In this document: positions 55,613-64,000 of the stretch, in pieces | How positions within the stretch are numbered: position 1 is the first letter of the stretch | Layout: every line of letters starts with the position of its first letter | Assembly (NCBI GenBank): GCA_949825065.1 | Contig: CATKWJ010000009.1 | Span: forward strand, 1 to 64,000 | DNA from: Odontocerum albicorne | Lineage: Eukaryota > Arthropoda > Insecta > Trichoptera > Odontoceridae | Length of the DNA stretch: 64,000 bases | Direction: 5' to 3' | Program-made: the position numbers and the translations under genes | The notes under the pieces: model-generated | Databases searched by the model: none | Told to the model about the DNA's origin: nothing | What the model saw: only the letters and a program-made list of their open reading frames with translations

Positions 55613-56299
55613 CACAAATAAGGCTCTAAAACATTTTCGTCCGGGTCACCTAATATTTACGTATTGAGGAATTTTCATAGCTATACCTGATATTTATTTA
55701 AAATAATGAAATAGGATGCATAACATTTCCCTGAATAGTGTTTCCAACCGTAGACTTGCACTGCATCGCAGCAGAGATTGTTTATTGGCTTTCCCCGCTC
55801 ACTGCTCTTCTTTCTTAATCCCGTTGTTGACTGTCCCTGCAGTAAGTCTATTCTTAGGCTCGCTCCGTTGTAAGAGTGTTTCAAACAGTGATTGAAAAAC
55901 TCTTTTTTTTTTACCATGTAAATTTCTTGATGTAAAGAAAAAATAAAAATTTTTGTTTTACCCGCAAAATCTCTATTTTGATCAGGATCTCCTAATTAAA
56001 CAATGACTTACTGTCAAAATGAAGATCTCAGTGCCTTTTTTTCGTATCGCTCTTGTAGCAGTTAAGTTCTAATGTACGGCATAGGTCAATCGCTACCATT
56101 TATGATAAGTGCACGGTGAGATTTGCTGTCCATCAACTTGTATGTAGTATCAGCCTCGAGTAATTGTCGCTGCCCGAAAAACGATGTCAAGGAAAGTTCG
56201 AAGTTTGTGTTACTCGCTTGAATGTGACAAGAAATTCATTGACAGTTCAATTCCATAGAAAGTTCTAGCCTTCGGCTCAGAATTGTGTTCGTACCATAG

Positions 56300-56375
56300 A
56301 AATCTCTCTCCCTCTCTCTCTTTGAATAATGGCCGTGAACTCTTATATATGAAGGAGTATACGCCAGTGTCATCG
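56300..56375 (+). repeat. dispersed short hairpin motif with CT leader
   Basis: CTCTCTCCCTCTCTCTCTTT then GAATAATGGCCGTGAACTCT, a TATATATG loop and AAGGAGTATACGCCAGTGTC. It lies between ATC and ATC, while unit B has a single ATC at the same point. Confidence 0.6.
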
Positions 56376-56630
56376 TAGATCCGGTTTAATTTTTCTTTTT
56401 TCTCCACGGAAGAGAAATTATATTTTGTGATATAACGATATCAAGTTTTTTAAAAATAAAGTTTGTCGAGGCTATAATTGTATGATCCGAGATTTCTCGT
56501 TAAGTAATAAATATTTTATTTATCAAATCATTCCTTACTTTGTTATGCATACATACGAATACGACAGGAATTATAAACCATAACCACACGGAATGACACT
56601 GAAAAAGTTTATCTAACTGATACTTATAAT

Positions 56631-57480
56631 CAGGGGCGGCTCGTCTTTAAGGGCAACCGGGGCACTGCCCCACACACATTTCTCCTAATCAAAAATTAAT
56701 AATTAGCTGAAATGTTTTTGAAACGTGTATTTATTATTGGTATAATTGTAATTATTCTTAGTTTTTCGGAATATTATTTGCACGTAATGATTTAGTAATA
56801 TTTGAATAAAAACTATATTAACTTATTACTGGTAAGTAGGTGTGAAATATATACGCGCACGAAGTACGAAATACGATGCACGCATACAACTAAACGAGTT
56901 ATGGGCAGTTTACTATGTGCCCAGGCCGCTGCCTTCAGTTGAGCAGTCGCTCTTACGCGATCGAGTCGTGTTAGGGCAATCAGCGGAGGTAAAGAGAAAA
57001 GTTCCGTATTACCGTTTACAGAAGGTCGCTTTTCGTTTGCTGCGTAAAGGTCTATTTGGGGCAGAAGCAGGCCTGCCCTGCGCTCTACTGAGAGATGTTT
57101 ATTTTTTTGTTTTTCATGTTCATGTATTATATTAATACAAACGATTTCCATTCGATTTTGTGAAAAATTTATATTTTTATAAAAAGAGTTTTGTTTATTT
57201 CATTTTTATACATTAATAAAAATTATTTTCATTTGATTTTGTGAAAAATACATGTTTTTTTTATAATGATAGTTTTGTTAATGTTTATATGTAAATAAAA
57301 ATTATTTTTGTTTAATTTCGCAATAAAAAATTTGATAATTCTTAGTATTTGCTTGGTTCGACCTCACTGCACTAAAAATGTATATAGTAAATTTTTTTTT
57401 GGAAAAAAAAATTGGGGGGGTGGGGGGGAACTTCAGCCTCATCATGCCCCACCTGTGTTTAAAGTCACGAGCCGCCCCTG
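56631..57480. mobile_element. 850-bp non-autonomous hAT-type element
   Basis: The ends are CAGGGGCGGCTCGTC and, inverted, CAGGGGCGGCTCGTG. The flanks are CTTATAAT and CTTATAAA, an 8-bp duplication with one change. Unit B shows the empty site near 30262. No transposase is readable inside. The 3' half has A- and T-rich runs and a G-run at 57413-57428. Confidence 0.8.
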
Positions 57481-58020
57481 CTTATAAAAGACATTTTAAT
57501 GTTGGGGTAGGCAGACAAGATAGAGCGCCACGACATACCTCATTCGTCTCCTCTGCGTCCTTATATCTTCTCAAATAGTTTCTTTCAAGTCTAACCTTTC
57601 TTCTATTTGGCCCTGCTTATAAATATTAGAAGGACGGAGCTGATATGTAGCAACTCATGCCATAATAAAGACAATCTTTATGCGTATGTGGCGTCTCTGT
57701 CAATGTAGTTGTGCAGCAGTTGTTAGGAATTGAGAGTTTTGGGAATGAGCTATCCACTACGAAGGGGGATCCCAGTGATGCCTTTAATAATATGAAGACC
57801 ATACGGAACTTATTCTGAACACAAAGTATCGGTTATTTTCTCTCTATTCTACTTTATGATTTTGAATATTGGCATGTTACTAATGCTCGAGAAAGAAGAC
57901 TGAAAGCTGAAAATATCCACTAAAAAGGTTCGGCATAAAAACGTATACAAAATTTCACATTCTACGTAAAAAAGCAGATTTATTTTACAAATGGATCATT
58001 CATTGACTTGACATTGGCGG

Positions 58021-58459
58021 ACCAAAATGTCTTCAGCGGATCCATAAGCGATTTTCAAGTCCTCTGCCAGCTCTCTGATGGTCAATTTGCGGTTTTCGGC
58101 CAAATTTTTTTTGATTTTATCGATGTTTTCATCGGTTTTCGACGTCGACGGCCTGCCACTACGTTCGTCATCCTCGACCGACTCACGACCACTTCTGAAG
58201 CGTTCGTGCCACCAAAAAACACTTCTCCAACATTTCCAAGGTCTGCGGACTGTTAAATTCGTTTTTCCCACAAAATTTAATGCAAACACGCACAAAGGTT
58301 GATGTACTCAGTACAGCGTAACTTTTACGAATGTCAAGCTATGAGCTGAAATTTGGAGTGAAGTGTCAATGACAGATGTGGAAAAATAACAAAAAAAAAA
58401 TTTCAATGGTGTGACAGCGCCAGACGGTGGCCAGTCCTAAAACTTTTTGATCAAGGTAG
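58021..58459 (-). mobile_element. mariner, right half only, unit D
   Basis: Equivalent to 36819-37257. It is truncated at its left by the duplication junction, not by normal excision. The HTH frame (KCWRSVFWWHERF, ELAEDLKIAYGSAEDI) is kept from 58295 down to 58021. Confidence 0.8.
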
Positions 58460-58855
58460 TATGTTAGATACTAAGGGCAAAATCTGATTGATGTGATTTA
58501 TAGGGAGTTCGATCCCTATTGTCTCCTGCTGTAAACATGTGGCATTATTGAGAATTAATGATTCGGACATAGAAATGAATAAATTACAATAAAACAATTC
58601 AATGAATGCAAAAATGTATTTTAATCTGCACTGAAATAAAAAAATCAAACAAAAATATACATTAAAGTATGTCCAACAAGTCATGGGAAATTTCCTAGTT
58701 TGATGGATCCTTTATAAGTCTGATTTACAATACCATGTTTCATAATTATGTACATTTTATGTCTATTAATACCTTACATAATACAATCAATAATGTTTTC
58801 CCCAGAGTCCTAAAGCTTATATCCACTGTGAATTACTCCATGTTTTATCAAAGTA

Positions 58856-59306
58856 CAGAAGAGCATCGATTATCAGTAGTAATTGGTGGATTCTCGAGTC
58901 CGGATAGTTGAAAAACACGGATAATCCAAATTAAGTTTTAATTGAATTAAAAAATTTAAGGGTCCAAATTATAAATTTTGCTATGCAAGATGAGTACACG
59001 AACAACCTTACTCAATGTTTGGCAGGTACAACCGCTACACGCCATGACAAATACATTGGGAAGCCACGCTCGTATCCACATATTTTTGTGTCTGTACGGA
59101 AGCAGGTAAACATTGTCAATTTACTAGCGTTAGTAAACCATAGATTTCGTAATCATTTATATCCTTGCTTTGTGTTTTTCAAAATCTGGACATTTGTTAA
59201 AAGTTTGGAAAAAAATATTTGAGGTTACCAAAACAATTGTCCTACAGTGGACCACAAATATTCTGACTCTTGGATAATTGAGCGTCGAATAATTGGCACT
59301 CTTCCG
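58856..59306. mobile_element. pogo/Tigger-type MITE, unit D copy
   Basis: Same as 37654-38104, offset by 21202 bp. Confidence 0.65.
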
Positions 59307-59915
59307 TACTTAAAAATTTTCTTCCTAAAGTTCCCGCAGAAAGAAATGTGGTAAACATTGTTTGCAACGCATATGTAGGTTAACTCGGAGAGATTGGAGA
59401 TGAGTTCTATCATCTGGGCAGTATGTTAATGTGTGATGGGCGAGTTGACAGGACATTGAAAGAAAGGTTGCGATAGGGAACGAGGTAAATGGACTTCTTA
59501 ATGCAATATAGATTAACCACGCTATATTAAATGTAGCCAAAACTAACAATACACAATTGTGTGCTGGTGCCCACGTTGGCACATGGGAGTGAAGCTTGGA
59601 GTTGGCCGAAGAAGGGTCAACAAGATTAACGGTGTGGAGATGTGTTTAATGAAGAAAATATTTAGGGTGTCATCAGAAATGAATGGCTTCTCTCCACTGT
59701 GATTCTTTTGATGGCTGAATAAAAGTTATTTATGAGAACATTGCTGATATTTAATGTTATACATTTAAACAAATCATTCCAGTGTTTTTTATTTAATATT
59801 TATTTTCTTTCCTTAATTCCTTGGAAAATTTCCAGAAAAAAATATCAAAGTTTAAGGATTATATAATAAAAAAATGTCAATAATTCATGCTGTTTTATAA
59901 CTAATAAAAATAATA

Positions 59916-60418
59916 TTAATCCAGCCGGTATGCAGAATAGCACAATATAACACAGGCAATGGTGACATTAAAAAAAATCATACGAAAATAGTGAAATAAC
60001 AAAAAATAACACCTGAAAAATGATTTCAAGTTATGAAAAATAGTAAAGAGACAAAATAATAAATGTGGTTTTACGCTCCTGCTTTTTTTAAAAATGAATT
60101 TCTTGATAGATTTCTTTTGCGGGCAAAATTCATACATTTGTAGGGCTTCTTCTTCACTATGAATCCTCAGATGGCGTATTAAATTAGCATTATCAGATAA
60201 TGTCTTCATACATTGTCTACAGCTGCAGGGCTTCTCTCAACTGTGACTTCTTTCATGAGATTTTAATTTCTATTTTCGTAAGAATGACATCACATTGTCC
60301 ACAGCTGTATGGCACATTTTCCACAGCTGTAAGGATTCTCTCCATTATGAATCCTTCCATGAGATTTCAAATAACCTTTTTGTAAGAATGTCTTATCACA
60401 TTGTCCACAGCTTTAAAG
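59916..60418 (-). pseudogene. detached zinc-finger tail of gene D
   Basis: Same as 38721-39223, with the same stops. Confidence 0.65.
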
Positions 60419-61308
60419 CTACTCTCCACTATGAATCCTTTCATGAGATTTCAATTCACCTTTTCGTAAGAATATCTTTTCACACTGTCCACAGCTGAAA
60501 GGCTTCTCTCCACTATGAATCCGTTCATGACATTTCAAATTATATTTTTGTGAGAATGTCTTATTACATTGTCCACAGCTGTAAGGCTTCTCTCCACTAT
60601 GAATCCTTTCATGATATTCCAAATTACATTTTTGTGAGAATGTCTTATCACATTGTCCACAACTGTAAGGCTTCTCTCCACTATGAATCCTTTCATGAGA
60701 TTTCAAATCACCTTTTCGAAAGAATATCTTATCACACTGTCCACAGCTGTAAGGCTTCTCTCCACTATGAATCCTTTCATGATATTTCAATTCAGATTTT
60801 CGTAAGAATGTCTTATCACATTGTCCACAGCTGTAAGGCTTTTCTCCACTATGAATAATTTCATGAGATTTCAAGTTACTTTTTTGTAAGAATGTCTTAT
60901 CACATTGTCCACAGCTGTAAGGCTTTTCTCCACTATGAATCATTTCATGAGATTTTAAAGTGCATTTTTGTGAGAATGTCTTATCGCATTGTCCACAGCT
61001 GTAAGGCTTCTCTCCACTATGAATCCTTTCATGAGATTTCAAATCACCTTTTCGAAAGAATTTCTTATCACACTGTCCACAGCTGTAAGGCTTCTCTCCA
61101 CTATGAATCCTTTCATGACATTTCAAATTACATTTTTGTGAGAATGTCTTATCACATTGTCCACAGCTGTAGGGCTTCTCTCCACTATGAATCATTTCAT
61201 GAGATTTCAAATCACGTTTTCGTAAGAATATCTTCTCACATTGTCTACAGCTGTAAGGCTTCTCTCCACTATGAATCCTTTCATGATCTCTGCTCATACC
61301 ATCTGAAT
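60419..61308 (-). CDS. C2H2 zinc-finger gene D, exon 3 (ten fingers)
   Basis: The translation of all ten fingers and the terminating TAG are identical to gene C exon 3. The acceptor is in the same place (exon from 61308). It is the product of the recent tandem duplication. With exons 2 and 1 intact it encodes a complete-looking short zinc-finger protein. Confidence 0.85.
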
Positions 61309-61591
61309 CTAAAAATAAATTAAGAAAAAATCTTTTAATTATTTAAAGGTTGAAAAGATAGATCTCAGTTCTTGTTGTAATAAATCATTTCTAAAATTTC
61401 AGTTCTTTGATTCATACAACAATTCACTTGTTTTGAATTGTTAACTAAGAAAAAAATTTACAGAGGTAAGATAAAAATATTTAAACTTTATTATTTGCGC
61501 TAAGTCTTAACTTGAATCCTATTTTTTAAACCAAATAAAAAAATTATGTTGTTCAGAATTTAATGAATCAGCGAAAACTTATTCAGATTAC

Positions 61592-61871
61592 TTCTTCTTC
61601 TTTAACTTTCTATACACTCAAGAGTCTGTAACTGCAGGATTGTCCTCCTGTGATGCTGAGCTCCAGCTATCTCTCCATCATTTCGGGGGTCTCCCTGGTG
61701 GACGTCGTCCATCCGGCACCTCATGTAGAGCTATGTATGGAGTTCTTGTGGTATTCATTCTCTGTACATGTTGGTACCAGTATCGTCGACGCTATCGTCC
61801 CCATCTGACATCTTGGACCTCACAGACCTCTCGGATTGTGGTGTTCCTTACACGATCACGCAATTACAATA
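61592..61871 (-). mobile_element. 5'-truncated LINE insertion in intron 2 of gene D
   Basis: Identical in position and flanks to the insertion at 40397-40676, so it was inherited with the duplication. Confidence 0.75.
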
Positions 61872-61903
61872 ATTCAGATTACAATTTAAATAATTATACT
61901 TAC

Positions 61904-62158
61904 TCGTTATTGCATGCGTGTCAGAAACATCAACAGTCTGTGTGTTACTGTCCCGTGCACATTCCTTCTTTATATCCGCTTCCTGTATGTCCATAGCAAA
62001 ATCAGGTAATACTGGCGCAATAACCTCTTTTACATTTTCTTCTTTTATGACCAAATCTGAATAGATTTTCAATTTCAAATCATAGGAATTCCATTGTGAA
62101 CTCATTACTGAGGTAATTTCTTTATTCAATGTATCATAAGAATGCTGGGCTTTCATAT
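61904..62158 (-). CDS. zinc-finger gene D, exon 2
   Basis: The exon is 255 bp, phase 1 at both ends, with the donor ACGA|GTAAGT. It differs from gene C in very few residues, for example KAQHSYD where C has KAQPSYD. Confidence 0.75.
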
Positions 62159-62524
62159 CTATGAAAAAAACATAAAAGTTCAAATCTCCTGAAGTAATAA
62201 AACAAATAGATAACATATTATCAACAACTTGAAACCTCGTTTCTTTCACTTTCTGTTAATAAGTCTGAACTGACAATAAGACCAGCACAGCACTCATAGA
62301 GCTATCTTATCTTAATATGGCATGGCTTTTTAGCTACTATTATGTTACTCAAGAAGATCATTAGGTCGAAAGCTCAAGAAGATTGATGATGCAGTTAATA
62401 TATGTAATAGTTCCGAGTTAGGGGCAGACGAAAAATAAGAGTGATCATTTGGTTCTCATCAGCAGAACTACCTTTTATTTGAATTGGATCACAAAATAAA
62501 AATGTCAAAAACATTCTGGCCATA

Positions 62525-62621
62525 GTACACACCACCTTATCCATGGCCTAAGTACACACCACCTTATCCATAAAAGTAACACCACCTTATCCATGCCTGG
62601 TATGGAATAGGTGGTGTGTAC
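62525..62621. repeat. hairpin array in intron 1 of gene D
   Basis: Same as 41330-41426: three left arms and one inverted right arm. Confidence 0.65.
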
Positions 62622-62713
62622 CTGTAGGTTTAACAGCACTCTTACAACATAAGTCAATTGATTGTGATATCTCACATATTTATTTTATTTTAACAATATG
62701 AGTTTATGTTTAC

Positions 62714-62897
62714 TTGGGTCTGTGGGATTATCAACAACACGTCTGGAATCTGCGCTGATATTTTGCGCACATTCCTGTTTGATATCTGCCTCATGTATAC
62801 TGATATCATACTGGAGGAACCCTGCTGCAGCATCTCCATCTTTTGCCTTTTCTTCTTTCACCATTACATCTGCACTTTTGTGTAGCTGAGGATCCAT
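62714..62897 (-). CDS. zinc-finger gene D, exon with start codon
   Basis: MDPQLHKSADVMVKEEKAKD with 184 coding bases. One residue differs from C (DISIHEAD against DISVHEAD). An in-frame upstream Met exists as in C. Confidence 0.75.
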
Positions 62898-63041
62898 CTG
62901 TAACCTGGAAACATTCACAATAGTTTAACAATGAGTTTATAATACGTTTACCCTTTCATGTCGGAAAGCATAAAACTACCTTTCCTAACATGATAATTCA
63001 TAACAACCTTTCCTAACATGATAATCTTCTTTGTAGTTTGA

Positions 63042-63155
63042 CAATGACGAGGTGAAAACCTTGAAACCCGTAGGGTTATACCGTTACATAAAGTGGAATA
63101 AACAGTGTTTGATAAAACAAACTACAATGTCTTTAAACTTCCACAAAGTTAATGC
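63042..63155 (+). repeat. hammerhead-like dispersed repeat, unit D
   Basis: Same as 41847-41960, including the damaged CTGATGA. Confidence 0.45.
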
Positions 63156-63622
63156 CTTAATTATAAATAATATAATAATCTTCTTTGTTAGTGGTGTGTG
63201 TAGATTTGTTTTCCAGAGGTCTTTTAAAAATATTAGTGATGTTGTATGAATACTAGACACATGCATTACACTACATCTAAAGCTTAATGTGTTACTGTCA
63301 CATATCAGAAGAGAATGGTATAAAGGTGTTTTTGTAGTTTGTCTGGCCTTGATTTAGAGTTTGAACCAAACAACTTGATTTTATTGTAAAAGAACTAATA
63401 TATTTTATGGAAAAAAAAAGTGTAAAACCTGTATTGTATTGGTGTAACGCTATCCCAGCAGATTAACAATCAAAATGAACTGAGGTAAAATTATGCCTTT
63501 TTAAAACACAAAATGACACTTTATCAAGCAGCGCACACTCACAAAAAACGAAAATATCGGCAAAATAAACCGCATATTTTCAATATCAAATGGACTGATC
63601 AATTCGACAGGAATAACACTAT

Positions 63623-63855
63623 TCTTTCTGAATAATGGGCATGCATTCCTATATCTGATAGAGTATACGCAGTGACTTCATCTTGGCCGTGAACTAAGGT
63701 ATGGAGTATTCGCCAGATACGCGGTCTTCTTGAATAATGGCCGTAAATTCCTCTATATGAAGGAATATACGCCAGTGTCAAGTGATGCTTTATTGGCAGT
63801 TTTTCTTGAATAATGGCCGTGAGCTCCTATATAGAAAGGATATACGCCATTGTCG
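63623..63855 (+). repeat. array of four short hairpin motifs, unit D
   Basis: Same as 42428-42660, offset by 21195 bp. The paired change ATTCCT/AGGAAT is present here too. Confidence 0.65.
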
Positions 63856-64000
63856 ATTTTTTTTGACAGTTACACTCCATGGAAAAAACATAGACTAATA
63901 ATCAAATTATAAAGTCGCACAGAATATAAATAGAAGGTTTTTGTTATAATTATGATTTATGACCGGAGGGATCGCTACGATACTAAAAATATTGATAACA

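Larger units (their letters stand above)
55613..58020. other. non-coding tail following Tigger R'
   Basis: Collinear with the tails of A and B, with a hAT-type insertion (56631-57480) and a roughly 100-bp deletion near 57935. It stops at GGCGGAC (58016-58022), where the tandem duplication junction lies. Confidence 0.5.

Noticed and set aside
56842..57135. Overlapping frames on both strands inside the hAT-type element
   Set aside because: Neither resembles a transposase or host protein. They appear to be chance frames in the element interior.

Overview
This is an AT-rich piece of animal nuclear DNA, almost certainly from an insect. It carries a family of multi-exon C2H2 zinc-finger genes and fragments of many eukaryotic transposable elements: mariner, Tigger/pogo, piggyBac, hAT, RTE and Jockey-like LINEs, copia, BEL/Pao, a tRNA-derived SINE and several MITEs. 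Nothing bacterial is visible. The species cannot be named from the sequence alone.

Layout. 1-2.1 kb holds mariner, RTE and copia debris. 2.1-10.8 kb is block R: mariner, LINE, hAT and piggyBac remnants. A BEL/Pao gag remnant follows to about 11.7 kb. From about 11.85 kb a zinc-finger unit is repeated: unit A (11.85-21.35 kb), unit B (21.35-36.23 kb) and unit C (36.23-about 42.1 kb). A complete unit contains a mariner (absent from A), a pogo-type MITE, a minus-strand three-exon zinc-finger gene, a hammerhead-like repeat, a Tigger remnant and a non-coding tail. Unit C is followed by R' (43.5-51.35 kb, a second copy of R), a better-preserved Tigger copy and a tail. At about 58.02 kb the sequence jumps back to position 36.82 kb and repeats it almost exactly to the window end (unit D). 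Positions 36.82-58.02 kb are therefore one unit of a recent, roughly 21.2-kb tandem duplication.

Genes. The only host-like genes are the four zinc-finger genes. Each has an exon beginning MDPQ and a second acidic exon, both rich in psi-K-x-E motifs, and a large finger exon. All splice junctions are phase 1, so the three exons join in frame in A, C and D. A and B share one premature stop inside the finger array, C and D share a different one, and B also has a 13-bp frameshifting deletion. The only full-length transposase is a 567-residue piggyBac protein at 33337-35040. It sits in a 4.8-kb element that holds a second, divergently oriented piggyBac transposase lacking its N-terminus.

Because the blocks are repeated, many insertions can be compared with an empty site in a sister copy. 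This gives exact element boundaries, target-site duplications and a relative order of events. That internal record, two dispersed hairpin-forming repeats without an obvious family, and the divergent double piggyBac element are the most notable things here.
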